A stretch of DNA of 43,639 nucleotides from Oscillospiraceae bacterium (GTDB lineage: Bacteria > Bacillota > Clostridia > Oscillospirales > Acutalibacteraceae), in contig SVPK01000005.1 in NCBI GenBank assembly GCA_015065875.1, forward strand, positions 1 to 43,639, read 5' to 3'. The translations under genes were made by a program, and so were the position numbers. Shown one piece after another: positions 23,605 to 32,039 of this stretch. The notes under the pieces were generated by a model. The model was not told where the DNA came from. It did no database searches and worked only from the letters and a program-made list of their open reading frames with translations. Numbering within the stretch: the first letter of the stretch is position 1; each line of letters begins with the position of its first letter.

Positions 23605-26600
23605 TTAAATCACCGCCTTTAAACTTTTCCCACATTGCCTCGCCATCGCATTTTTCCACCTTATTGTGCGGGCGGTTTTCAATTCCGCAAACCGATGCGA
23701 AATCGCAATATTTACAGGCATCCTTATCAAGACCGTCGGTTGGGTTGACCGCAATCTTTCCTTGTCGCAATTCTTTATTCATACGAATAAGCAATCGCTC
23801 CATATATCCGAAAATATCATAAAAATGCTCACCATCAAAGAAGGAATCGCTTTTATAGAAGCTACCATCCTTTTTGCGGCGAAGTTTCGGAACAAAGCGG
23901 CCCTCGTTTTCGGCATCCATAGCCGCATGAATATCTTCATCCTGCGCTATTATTCCGTTCATACAGAAATTGTTATCGGAATCGGGAGTTTTTTTGGTTT
24001 CGAGATACAACACTCCCGCAGGAATACTGCCTTCAAAGGCTTTACTGTTTACAACCGCATAGAGATACAAAAGCATCTGCATATTAAGGCCATAAAGCAC
24101 ATCGGGCAGACGGAATTTTCGCGAACCTGTTTTATAATCGACAACGCGAATGTATGCACCAAAGCGGTCAACACGGTCGATTGCACCGCGCAGCTTTATG
24201 CTTCCGTCGTCCGCTTTTATAACTGCGCCTTCGATATCGCTATCCTTTCCGCCTATTTTCAGTTCACATTTAACCGGCTCAAAGCCATTCTGCGCGAAAT
24301 CATCGCGGATATGCTCGATTACATCGACGGTTAAGGCCTTAATCGCATTTATGGCATACATAAAGCGGTTATCGGCTATCTGTTCAATGCCAGGAATACG
24401 CGATAAAAATTCCTCGGCAATTTTATCTACCGCCGCTTTTATATCGCTATTTGAAAGATTAACAAGATTTTTTCCGTTTTGAGCCACTATTTTTTCAAGC
24501 GCTTCATGGACGATTGTTCCGCGTTGGAGCGAATCAATCTCGGCAGGCTTTATTACCTTAAGGTTCATACCATAGCGGCAGAAATACGAAAATGAGCAAC
24601 GGAAAAATGTATCGATTCCGGTTGCGGAAAGATACATATCCTTACCAAAAAGCTGCTCTCCTACCTGCTGCGACAGGCGCTCTTTACCAACCGATTTTAT
24701 GTTTTCGGCGGCAGAAAGACGTTTTCCGTATTCTATATTATTTTTAAAATAATCTGAAAGCGCACATAGCTCCCCTGCTCCGCGCATAAGCGCAGTAAAG
24801 GCAGAGGCGGCGGTTTCTATCATATCGGCATCGGCGCTATTCTCGCGGCTTAATACACGGGATAAGGGCAAAATTTTTCTTACCCTATCGATAACGCTCG
24901 AGGGCTTGGCCTCTTCTCCGCCATCGGCCTTATAATACGAAAGATAAAGCCTATCAACCGCGCAACAGGCTATTTTATAAGCAAGAAATTCCTCATCGAC
25001 CGAGAAGCCGAGGGTATAATCGGTTATGGGCATTCCTGCGCGAAGGAGAGAAAGTCGCTCGCTACCCGCAATTATTCCCGAAGGCTCGCCGCTCGCGGGG
25101 AAAACTCCCTGATTCATACCGAGCATAAGGACTACCTTGGGCTCGCGGGGCATAACTCTATCGGCCGAGCCAAAGGAAACCTCATCGAGCATCTGGGGAA
25201 TGGTTCCAACCGTTGCGGCCGAAAGAGCCAGGCGCAGATATTCTGAAAATACGCGCGGTTTTATAGACGAATCGCCGATAGCAGATACAAGGCCATCAAG
25301 AATTTCGGCGATGGCCGCAAAGCTTTGACGGTTTTGCTCCGATTCAAGCGGCGGCAGGTTTTTGCAAAGCTCGGATAGGCGCTCTGCGGCGCCGTTCTCG
25401 GTTGTTTTCCAAAGCGCTTCGGCAATATCGCGGGCACTGCCGCCAAAGGAATAGCGAAGCTTTTCAAGCGGCTCGATAGCGCGCAGGCGAAGCGAATTGA
25501 TTTCGGCTAAAAGCGCCTCATCCTCGTCATCAAATTTATCGAGGCCGGAGGGGCTCATATTCCATTCCTCGCGCCATTTTCGGCCGTTTATTTTCCAAAT
25601 ATAAACATAGTTTTCGAGGGTTGCTGTTTCGAGCTCTGTAAAACCTGCGAGGCCGGTTTTTAAAACACGGAGAATATCCTCGGTTTGAAGCTCATCGGCG
25701 GCAGAAAGCTCCGACAGGAGAAATACCGAAAGCGGCAGATTGAGTATTTCACTGCGGCGGTCGATATAGCAAGGTATTTCATAACGGCGGCACATATATT
25801 CGACCGCAGTATTATAGCTTTCGCTATGGCGCGAAACAATGAGAAAATCGCGATAGCGATATCCCTTTTCGCGAACGAGCCTCCTTATTTCGCGGCAGGC
25901 AAGCTCGGCCTCGCCATATTTATCGTTGGCCGACATAATCGTTACATCGGCAGTCTCTGTGGAGAATACTTCGCCGGGATTAACCGAAAGGCCGCGCTCC
26001 AACGCGGCAAGCGCGGGCGAATTATAAAAGCTATCCCCCATTATTTCGGGTTTGGCTATCTCAACCCCATGCTTTTTAGCAATTTCGGTTATAGTTCGAA
26101 CGGTTGCGGCAACGTTTGAAAACAGCTCGCCATCCTCGGCTTTTGCCTCATCAAAGCAAAAACTGAAAACAACATTATCGGCCTGACTTATAATTCGCTC
26201 GATTATCTTCATTTGGCCGCCTGTAAAGTTTTTAAAAGAATCGATATATACAGTTTTTTCGGCGAAATAGGCATATTCGCCAAGCTTGCGGTCGAGCCTT
26301 ATAAGGTCATCGCTTGGGTCGGAATATTTGTTTTCGATTAGCGCATCATAGGAATCGGATATTAGCGCAATATCAGAGAGCTTTTTCGCGAGCGAACTCG
26401 AAACCCGCTCACCAAAGCTTAAAAGGTCTATAGAGGAAAGGCCGCTTCGCTTGAACTCATCGACCGTTGCGATTGCGTTTTCGATAAAGCGGATATCGCC
26501 CGCATATTTTGAAAAGAAGGTAAGCTCATCGGCAACCGAGCTTACGGCGCGGCTCATTAATATAATTTTTTCGTAATCGGTTATCCTTCGCAGGCAGTTT

Positions 26601-26833
26601 CCGCCATAGAGGCGACCTACCTCGTCGCAAAGGCGGGTAAAGCAAAGAACGGGAACAGAGGTAAAATTGCCGTCACCCAAAGTGTGCAGCAGTTTTCGCT
26701 CGCAGTCGAAGGTTGACTGCTCGGGAACTATCAGTATTTGGCCCTGCTCGCCGCGCTCTACGGCATTTTTTATATGGCGAAAGACTGTTTCGGTCTTTCC
26801 GCTTGCCGCGCGGCCAAAAATAAATTTAAGCAT
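23597..26833 (-). CDS. addB: ATP-dependent helicase/nuclease subunit B
   Basis: The 1078-residue protein begins FIFGRAASGKTETVF, the AddB ATP-binding loop. The C-terminal nuclease has IRVVDYKTGSRKF. The iron-sulfur cysteines are split between an internal pair (FRCSFSYFCRYG, the shared first ligand) and the end (ACKYCDFASVCG). These features match AddB of Firmicutes. I use the ATG at 26831-26833 with AGGGGAAGG directly ahead; the longer frame adds nine residues lacking a ribosome-binding site. The gene is first in the addBA operon. Its promoter region is the 80 nt after the structured element at 26913-27223; I see only a weak TAAAAT box there. Confidence 0.97.
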   Translation of the reverse strand: MLKFIFGRAASGKTETVFRHIKNAVERGEQGQILIVPEQSTFDCERKLLHTLGDGNFTSVPVLCFTRLCDEVGRLYGGNCLRRITDYEKIILMSRAVSSVADELTFFSKYAGDIRFIENAIATVDEFKRSGLSSIDLLSFGERVSSSLAKKLSDIALISDSYDALIENKYSDPSDDLIRLDRKLGEYAYFAEKTVYIDSFKNFTGGQMKIIERIISQADNVVFSFCFDEAKAEDGELFSNVAATVRTITEIAKKHGVEIAKPEIMGDSFYNSPALAALERGLSVNPGEVFSTETADVTIMSANDKYGEAELACREIRRLVREKGYRYRDFLIVSRHSESYNTAVEYMCRRYEIPCYIDRRSEILNLPLSVFLLSELSAADELQTEDILRVLKTGLAGFTELETATLENYVYIWKINGRKWREEWNMSPSGLDKFDDEDEALLAEINSLRLRAIEPLEKLRYSFGGSARDIAEALWKTTENGAAERLSELCKNLPPLESEQNRQSFAAIAEILDGLVSAIGDSSIKPRVFSEYLRLALSAATVGTIPQMLDEVSFGSADRVMPREPKVVLMLGMNQGVFPASGEPSGIIAGSERLSLLRAGMPITDYTLGFSVDEEFLAYKIACCAVDRLYLSYYKADGGEEAKPSSVIDRVRKILPLSRVLSRENSADADMIETAASAFTALMRGAGELCALSDYFKNNIEYGKRLSAAENIKSVGKERLSQQVGEQLFGKDMYLSATGIDTFFRCSFSYFCRYGMNLKVIKPAEIDSLQRGTIVHEALEKIVAQNGKNLVNLSNSDIKAAVDKIAEEFLSRIPGIEQIADNRFMYAINAIKALTVDVIEHIRDDFAQNGFEPVKCELKIGGKDSDIEGAVIKADDGSIKLRGAIDRVDRFGAYIRVVDYKTGSRKFRLPDVLYGLNMQMLLYLYAVVNSKAFEGSIPAGVLYLETKKTPDSDNNFCMNGIIAQDEDIHAAMDAENEGRFVPKLRRKKDGSFYKSDSFFDGEHFYDIFGYMERLLIRMNKELRQGKIAVNPTDGLDKDACKYCDFASVCGIENRPHNKVEKCDGEAMWEKFKGGDLSV

Positions 26834-26912
26834 TTTCCTTCCCCTTTTTTCTTTATGCATCTATTTTAACACAACTATTGTCCCAAATAAAGGACTTAAA
26901 CGGCGAAAAATA

Positions 26913-27223
26913 AAAAAAATCCCGAAAAGGGAGTTGTGGTTAGGGATAAAACGCCTAAAAAAGCAAATTTTTGCGGTCTAATGTGTTAAAACCCCGTGGT
27001 ACGCGCCAGCGTTACCACGGGGTTTTGCCTTTAATTCCACTAAAAATTTATCTTTTTTAGGTGCGTGCAGTTTTGTAACCTAAAATTTTGCTTTATGGCG
27101 AAGCCTTTGCCACGAAGTAATACTTTGTGTCTTACAAGGGGGAAAGGCAAAGCATTAAAGCAAAATTTGGTTCCAAAACCGATTTCGTCCCTAATCGCAA
27201 CTCCCTAAAATCGGGATTTTTTT
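26913..27223. other. 311-bp multi-branched inverted-repeat element
   Basis: The element fills the gap between addB and the lipoprotein gene. Outer arms: AAAAAAATCCCGA (26913-26925) with TCGGGATTTTTTT (27211-27223), continued inward by GGGAGTTG and TTAGGGA, each with its complement. Branch A: CCTAAAAAAGCAAATTTTT (26954-26972) with 27042-27061, capped by AAAACCCCGTGGTA/TACCACGGGGTTTT (26988-27001/27013-27026). Branch B: AAATTTTGCTTTA (27083-27095) with TAAAGCAAAATTT (27156-27168), capped by CTTTGCC/GGCAAAG and a CACGAAG/CTTTGTG hairpin. It folds on either strand as a three-way junction. No protein frame of note. It could be a MITE-like repeat or a structured RNA; I cannot name a family. Confidence 0.85.
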
Positions 27224-27224
27224 G

Positions 27225-27986
27225 CTATTTAAAAAGGGTTAGCGGAACCGATTTCCATTCGGCTCCGTATTCAAACGGATATTGCTCCGCTATTTTACCG
27301 AATTCCTCCTCGGTTATCCATTCGGGGGTGCCATTGTTGCCCTTATAATAAAGGGGCGTATTCTTTTCTTTATCAAAGCCATCTATGCCAAACGAAAACT
27401 CATAGGAGTATTTACCATCCTTTATGGTTGCTATTCCGTTATAGAGATAGGCGATGCCGCCCGAGCCCATGGTATATATTTTAGAGCCCTCTATTATAGC
27501 CGCCTTATAGCGCGACCAGAAGGCATCGATTAATTTAACCTTACCATCCGAGACGGTTAGAATCGCGAGGATAAAATCTTCATCTCTTACAGAATCATCA
27601 TCCTCGACACCAACATCCTTTCTTACAAAGAAAAGCTCATCTATACCATCGCCGTTTAAATCAAAGAGTTTATATCCATAATCGCTAATCGAGGTTGCCC
27701 ACGGGTATCCGAGCATTTCAACTATCATATTACTGTAGCCGTTTGTATGCTCGCCCTCTTTGAGCATATCCTCGGAAAAGCCAATCGAATCGGGGAATCC
27801 ATCACTAATCCACTTTTCCTCGAAATCGGGAGATAATCTGTATTCTACCAGTTCACGAAATTCAGAAACAATATCGGAATAAATTCCTAAATCCTTGGGT
27901 GGCTCCTCTGTAGCATTATTGTTGCCTGCTCCGCAACCGCAAAGCAAAAGAGAAATTGACAGCACAACCAAAATTATTCTTTTCAT
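27225..27986 (-). CDS. lipoprotein of unknown function with a calcium-loop-like motif
   Basis: This 253-residue protein starts with a lipoprotein signal (SISLLLCGC, lipidated C18) and a short polar linker. The mature part holds FDLNGDGIDELFF near the centre, an Asp-rich loop like those of FG-GAP/VCBS or dockerin-type calcium sites. Tyr/Gly-rich strands follow (KIYTMGSGGIAYLYNG, DGKYSYEFSFGIDG). I recognise no family. The ATG at 27984-27986 has GGTGG upstream. The stop lies directly against the end of the structured element, whose hairpin could act as its terminator. Exported and membrane-anchored by inference. Confidence 0.75.
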   Translation of the reverse strand: MKRIILVVLSISLLLCGCGAGNNNATEEPPKDLGIYSDIVSEFRELVEYRLSPDFEEKWISDGFPDSIGFSEDMLKEGEHTNGYSNMIVEMLGYPWATSISDYGYKLFDLNGDGIDELFFVRKDVGVEDDDSVRDEDFILAILTVSDGKVKLIDAFWSRYKAAIIEGSKIYTMGSGGIAYLYNGIATIKDGKYSYEFSFGIDGFDKEKNTPLYYKGNNGTPEWITEEEFGKIAEQYPFEYGAEWKSVPLTLFK

Positions 27987-28064
27987 AACATACACCACCC
28001 TAATATCTTATATTTTGATTTTAAGGTAACAATAATGTTATGTCAACCAACAATGTTGTAATAT

Positions 28065-28331
28065 TTATAGCGCCAAAACGGTTCGCATAAGCAGTAGCGC
28101 TACGGTTGCGGGGATTCCGCCTGCGGCGCTTACCGAAAGGCTCCAGGGGTTTAGAGGTATATAAACCCCGGTCAATGACGAGGTTAGGTTAACCGCGGTT
28201 AGCGATATAATTCCAAAAAATGAAAAAAGCAGAATTGTTCTTATGGGCTTTTTGCCGCATATAGCAAATATTATGTAAACTAAAAAATATATTATTGCCG
28301 CTACAAGCAATATGATTTTAAGCGCCTGCAT
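28065..28331 (-). CDS. bofA: pro-sigma-K processing inhibitor BofA family protein
   Basis: This 88-residue protein has two to three hydrophobic segments. The C-terminal AAGGIPATVALLLMRTVL resembles the conserved GiPGvxLLxxL end of BofA. In Bacillus BofA sits in the outer forespore membrane and holds the SpoIVFB protease inactive until the forespore signals. Clostridia often keep bofA-like genes without the full SpoIVF system, so the role here is not certain. A weak GGAG precedes the ATG. The M50 protease at 33355 is of another type (SpoIVFB-like only in the broad sense). Confidence 0.75.
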   Translation of the reverse strand: MQALKIILLVAAIIYFLVYIIFAICGKKPIRTILLFSFFGIISLTAVNLTSSLTGVYIPLNPWSLSVSAAGGIPATVALLLMRTVLAL

Positions 28332-28379
28332 GGTTTTCGCTCCGTTTATCTTTTTTTAAAAATTATATGAGCGAAGGCA

Positions 28380-28411
28380 TAAAAAAATGCCGCTATCTAA
28401 AATAGCGGCAT
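28380..28411 (-). terminator. terminator of secG
   Basis: ATGCCGCTAT and ATAGCGGCAT (28387-28396/28402-28411) pair perfectly around a 5-nt loop. On the minus strand they are followed by a T7 run. Confidence 0.92.
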
Positions 28412-28424
28412 CATAAAACTTAAA

Positions 28425-28679
28425 TTACAGTTTTGCTCTTGCATCAAACAATCCGGAAAGAACAACCAGAATGAAGAATACAACGATGAGAATCTTGGTG
28501 AAGCGGGCAAGCTTTGCTTCGGCCGAACGGGACTTATTCTTTGAGAGGAAGGTTTCGTTTCCTCCGCCGATGGTTGAGTTAAGTCCGGTTCGTTGGCTCT
28601 GCTGAAGTATTACCAATAATACGATTAAAACAGCAACAACAAGAATCGCTACTCCTAATACAATCTGAATGGGCTCCAT
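28425..28679 (-). CDS. secG: preprotein translocase subunit SecG
   Basis: The 84-residue protein has two membrane segments joined by the conserved loop LQQSQRTGLNSTIGGG and NETFLSKNKSRSAEAKLAR. SecG joins SecYE and eases preprotein passage. The start has CTTGGAGG. The gene has its own consensus-like promoter and terminator. In many Firmicutes secG precedes rnr and smpB; here it is alone. Confidence 0.96.
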   Translation of the reverse strand: MEPIQIVLGVAILVVAVLIVLLVILQQSQRTGLNSTIGGGNETFLSKNKSRSAEAKLARFTKILIVVFFILVVLSGLFDARAKL

Positions 28680-28722
28680 ATTAAAACCTCCAAGAGTTAA
28701 TTAACATTTTAAGTCAAATAAG

Positions 28723-28751
28723 ATAATATCACATATATTCCCAAAATGCAA
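28723..28751 (-). promoter_or_regulatory. sigma-A promoter of secG
   Basis: On the minus strand TTGCAT (28746-28751) and TATTAT (28723-28728) have 17-nt spacing. The rpmE promoter uses the same two hexamers. Confidence 0.65.
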
Positions 28752-28756
28752 GCATT

Positions 28757-29128
28757 TTATTTGCATCCGCAACAACTTTGGAAAAGCTTGTCCGAATCGA
28801 GGAGTCTTTTTTCGGGGTCTTTAATAAATTTTAAGGTTTCGAGCAGACTCTTGCTAACCGTTTCGGCATAGAAAACCTCACTTTTGCCGCGAGTTAGCGC
28901 AACATGAATGGTGCTGCGGAGCATTCCGTCTGCCAGAGGGATATCGGTTGAGGGTTCGATATACTCTATCGTCATCGAATCGGCCGAGAGCGAGAAAACC
29001 GAGAAGGCTAAAATCTCGTCGCGGTCGACCGCCGCCATAACTCCCCTATCAAAGGAAGGCTCGGTGCCAACCCTATCGAGCAGTTCCCCTATTTTATTTT
29101 CATCGGTTAAAACCTTAATTTCAAGCAT
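28757..29128 (-). CDS. small uncharacterised protein ending in CCGCK
   Basis: This is a 123-residue protein of mixed alpha/beta character: MLEIKVLTDENKIGELLDRV, then GVMAAVDRDEILAFSVFSL and a charged C-terminal half. The alternating pattern vaguely recalls a small acetyltransferase (GNAT) fold, but I see no acetyl-CoA loop, so I do not assign that function. The tail FQSCCGCK is unusual; the 22-cysteine protein at 11437 also ends in CGCK. It overlaps the end of rluB by 8 nt and is the last gene of the M50-scpAB-gerW operon. The start is the ATG at 29126-29128. Confidence 0.65.
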   Translation of the reverse strand: MLEIKVLTDENKIGELLDRVGTEPSFDRGVMAAVDRDEILAFSVFSLSADSMTIEYIEPSTDIPLADGMLRSTIHVALTRGKSEVFYAETVSKSLLETLKFIKDPEKRLLDSDKLFQSCCGCK

Positions 29129-29870
29129 CGTCTTCATCCTTTTTAACGGTTGTTACATTGGTTAGATGGCGCATTTCCTTTTCGTTTAAGGGGCGCCATT
29201 TTCCCTGCGGGAGCATTCCGAGCTTAACACCCGCTATCTCGGTTCGCTTGAGGCGCAAAACCTCGAGCCCAACCGCCTCGCACATACGGCGAATCTGACG
29301 GTTACGGCCCTCATGGATAACGAATATGAGAACAGTTCTATCGGCCTTACGGTCGATAACATGAACATCGCAGGGCAGAGTTTTTCTATCATCGAGCATT
29401 ATGCCGCTTGCAAGCTTTACAACCGTTTCATCCTTAACCTCGCCCGCAACGGTAACTCGATAGGTTTTATTAACATAACTCGAAGGATGGGTTAATTTAT
29501 TTGAGAATTCGCCATCATTGGTCATAAGCAATAAGCCCTCGGAGTTGCGGTCGAGTCGGCCAACGGGGAAAACGCGAACACCAACATCCTCAACAAGCTG
29601 GGCAACACATTTACGGTCGCGCTCGTCATTTAGAGTGGTTACAAAGCCGCGAGGCTTATGCAACATTATGTAAACCTTTTCCTTGGAGCTTACGATACGC
29701 TTACCGCTAACGGTAACCTTATCGCGGAATGGGTCGACCTTATCGCCCAAGGAGGCTACGCGGCCGTTAACCTTAACCCTTCCCTGCTCGATAAGCTCCT
29801 CGGCCTTACGGCGCGAAGCAACGCCGCAGGTCGACATAAATTTTTGAAGTCTTATTTTATTATCTTTCAT
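29121..29870 (-). CDS. rluB: 23S rRNA pseudouridine synthase B
   Basis: RluB makes a pseudouridine in helix 80 of 23S rRNA. The 249-residue protein has an N-terminal S4 RNA-binding domain (IRLQKFMSTCGVASRRKAEELI) and the catalytic motif FPVGRLDRNSEGLLLMTNDG with its aspartate. It ends with GRNRQIRRMCEAVG, as is usual for RsuA/RluB enzymes. RsuA-type action cannot be ruled out, but the scpAB-linked location is standard for rluB in Firmicutes. Confidence 0.95.
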   Translation of the reverse strand: MKDNKIRLQKFMSTCGVASRRKAEELIEQGRVKVNGRVASLGDKVDPFRDKVTVSGKRIVSSKEKVYIMLHKPRGFVTTLNDERDRKCVAQLVEDVGVRVFPVGRLDRNSEGLLLMTNDGEFSNKLTHPSSYVNKTYRVTVAGEVKDETVVKLASGIMLDDRKTLPCDVHVIDRKADRTVLIFVIHEGRNRQIRRMCEAVGLEVLRLKRTEIAGVKLGMLPQGKWRPLNEKEMRHLTNVTTVKKDEDDA

Positions 29871-29871
29871 T

Positions 29872-30984
29872 TTATATCATCGCCTTAAGAAGCATTTTGA
29901 ATTTTAAAAGTATTGCGGCGAAAAATCCGCTCGGGGCGGTTGCGGGAACGGCATTATCCGTTTTTATAGGAGCAGTAGCCACCCTATTTTCGCCTATATA
30001 ATATTCTACCCTGCCGATTTCCTCGCCGAGAGATACTCCCTCATATAAAAATCGGGGCAAAGCTATTCTTTTTTCGAGAGAATTATATTCGCTATCCGAC
30101 AAAGATAGCTTTATATCGGCCGAGGATGCCGCCAAAAAGCCGCCGCCTGCGAGAGGCAACGAATAGCTTTCTCCAAGCAAAACTCGCTCGGAGACGGCCG
30201 AAAAGCCATAATCGAGCATCGCCTTATGGTCAGCCCAATCGTTGGGGTCGGAGAGGGTTACGGCGATTATATATTCATCACCGCGCACCGCCGCCGAAAC
30301 AAGGCAACGGCCCGATTTTTTGGTATACCCTGTTTTTACCCCGATAGCGCCCTCATAGGTAAAGAGGAGCTTATTATGGTTTTTAAGGGTTCTGCGGTAG
30401 GGCGGATTACCATAAAAAAGGGTTGCATACTGACTGCTGCAGGCCTCGCGAAAATCGGCATTTTTAAGGGCATAACGCGCAAGAAGGGCCATATCATAGG
30501 CGGTTGAATAATGGCTCGCAGAATCGAGTCCCGAAGAGGTTACGAAGTTAGTATTTTTCATGCCTATTTCGGCCGCCTTCGCGTTCATCATTTCAGAAAA
30601 GGTCGCCGCATCGCCGCCAAGCGCTATGGCTACGGTATTGGCCGCATCATTGCCCGATGCGAGCATCATACCATATAAAAGCCCGCGATAGGTTACCTTA
30701 TCGCCCGGCAAAAGGCCCATAGATGAGCCCTCAACCGTTACCATCTCTTCGGTTACGGTTATCTCTCGGTCGAGCTCGCCGCTCTCACAAAGCAAAAGCG
30801 CGGTCATAATCTTGGTTGTACTCGCCATGGAGAGTTCCTTTCGGCAATTATGCTCCCAAAGGATTTCGCCGCTTTGGCCGTTTATTATAACTGCGCCGCC
30901 CGCAGAAACCGAAAGCGCCGAAGCATTAACCGAAAGGACTAAAGCAATTAGCGGAAAAAGGATTACGGAAAACACCCATTTCAT
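29872..30984 (-). CDS. D-alanyl-D-alanine carboxypeptidase (DacF/PBP5 family)
   Basis: This 370-residue exported enzyme trims the terminal D-alanine of peptidoglycan side chains. It has a signal peptide (cut near ASA, residue 23), the SxxK catalytic motif at S55-K58 (ASTTKIM), SGN at 110-112 and KTG at 217-219. The C-terminal domain (about 265-340) matches the PBP5 beta-rich domain, and a final hydrophobic stretch is the membrane anchor. Lying next to gerW and scpAB it is most like DacF/DacB, which act in spore cortex formation. The ribosome-binding site is GGTGATG. It ends 1 nt before rluB begins. Confidence 0.94.
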   Translation of the reverse strand: MKWVFSVILFPLIALVLSVNASALSVSAGGAVIINGQSGEILWEHNCRKELSMASTTKIMTALLLCESGELDREITVTEEMVTVEGSSMGLLPGDKVTYRGLLYGMMLASGNDAANTVAIALGGDAATFSEMMNAKAAEIGMKNTNFVTSSGLDSASHYSTAYDMALLARYALKNADFREACSSQYATLFYGNPPYRRTLKNHNKLLFTYEGAIGVKTGYTKKSGRCLVSAAVRGDEYIIAVTLSDPNDWADHKAMLDYGFSAVSERVLLGESYSLPLAGGGFLAASSADIKLSLSDSEYNSLEKRIALPRFLYEGVSLGEEIGRVEYYIGENRVATAPIKTDNAVPATAPSGFFAAILLKFKMLLKAMI

Positions 30985-31029
30985 ATATCATCACCTATAT
31001 AAATGGATATTTTCCGCAAACTTAATATA

Positions 31030-31431
31030 TTACTTTCCTACCTTGATATCGGGCACCTCAACGGTTCCCTTCTTTTCGTTTATAAAGGTTTTTACCTTTT
31101 CGATAAGCTCGGGAAGCATTTGAAGCGCACGGTCGAGATTTGTTACCTCGTTGCTAATCGGGATAAATTTAATATTATCGCCGCTCATAGCGATAACACC
31201 CATAGGAGTTATAGAAACACCTGCGCCGCCACCGCCGCCAAACACCTCTTTTTCGGCCTTGGTTGGGAAATCGGAGCCGCCGGTTGCAAGACCGAACGAT
31301 ACCTTGGAAACAGGAATAATGGTATTGCCTTCAACCGTTACGGGTGTTCCGAGGATTGTATCGGCATCGACCATAGCACGAAGTTTTTCCATTGTTATAT
31401 CAATGATTGAACCTATGTTTTTTTCGCTCAT
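31030..31431 (-). CDS. gerW: GerW family sporulation protein (YtfJ)
   Basis: This 133-residue protein shows the YtfJ signature: GSIIDITMEKLRAMVDADTI, PVSKVSFGLATGGSDF, a glycine run FGGGGGAGVSITPMG and a C-terminal VKTFINEKKG. In Bacillus GerW is a spore protein needed for proper L-alanine germination. It overlaps the preceding YtfI gene by 32 nt; its GGAGG lies inside YtfI's last codons. The ytfI-ytfJ order is as in Bacillus. Confidence 0.95.
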   Translation of the reverse strand: MSEKNIGSIIDITMEKLRAMVDADTILGTPVTVEGNTIIPVSKVSFGLATGGSDFPTKAEKEVFGGGGGAGVSITPMGVIAMSGDNIKFIPISNEVTNLDRALQMLPELIEKVKTFINEKKGTVEVPDIKVGK

Positions 31432-32035
31432 TTTGAGGAACCTCCATTAAATCAAGATATATTTTTATAAGTTTAAATGCTGTTATCAGCAATATTATAA
31501 CCCTAATTTTAACCTTAAAATGCAATTTTGCAGAGCATTTTTCTTCGCCGAAGGCGGCGGTAACATTTACCTTTTTCATCGAGATATCCAAAAAGCCCTG
31601 AAGCCAGGATAAAAACGGATACAAAAGGGAGCAAACGTTGCCGTATTCCACCGCGGTTTTGGCGGCATCGGGATTGGCAACTCGGATATCGAGGCGAAGG
31701 CCGCGAACGCGGGTATGCGAGAGCATATATTTAAGTTGCGGAACAACCTCGCGCATAATCTCTATCACAAAACGAACCTTGCCCATAAAGTTTTTTTCTT
31801 TCCATTTTGTTTCAAGCGGGCTTGGCTCTTTTGGTTTGCTTTTGGCCTTTTTATTATCTCCTTTTTTCTCTTTTTTCTTTTCTTTTTTCTTTCCCTTCAT
31901 AAGGTTGAAACGCATTCCGAGAAAGCCGAGTTTAACCGATAGTTTATTATCGTAATCAACCGTTATGCTAAGTGAACAAAAAAGCAAAAGAAGAATTAGA
32001 GCCAAAAGGCCTAAAATTATATACAGCACAGTCAT
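31400..32035 (-). CDS. ytfI: DUF2953 protein (YtfI-like)
   Basis: This 211-residue protein has an N-terminal membrane anchor (VLYIILGLLALILLLLF). A strongly basic stretch follows (residues 48-70, many Lys), then the DUF2953 domain with PQLKYMLSHTRVRGLRLDIRV and AVEYGNVCSLLYPFLSW. The C-terminal hydrophobic segment may be a second membrane anchor. Function unknown, but it always travels with gerW/ytfJ. It starts 4 nt after the end of scpB. Confidence 0.88.
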   Translation of the reverse strand: MTVLYIILGLLALILLLLFCSLSITVDYDNKLSVKLGFLGMRFNLMKGKKKEKKKEKKGDNKKAKSKPKEPSPLETKWKEKNFMGKVRFVIEIMREVVPQLKYMLSHTRVRGLRLDIRVANPDAAKTAVEYGNVCSLLYPFLSWLQGFLDISMKKVNVTAAFGEEKCSAKLHFKVKIRVIILLITAFKLIKIYLDLMEVPQNERKKHRFNH

Positions 32036-32039
32036 AAGC

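Noticed and set aside
23666..24334. A 222-codon plus-strand frame inside addB
   Set aside because: It is antisense to the conserved nuclease domain of AddB. No motif or start signal supports it.
26988..27026. The AAAACCCCGTGGTA hairpin taken alone as a simple terminator
   Set aside because: No gene ends just before it on either strand, and it is enclosed by two further layers of pairing, so it is better described as part of the larger element.
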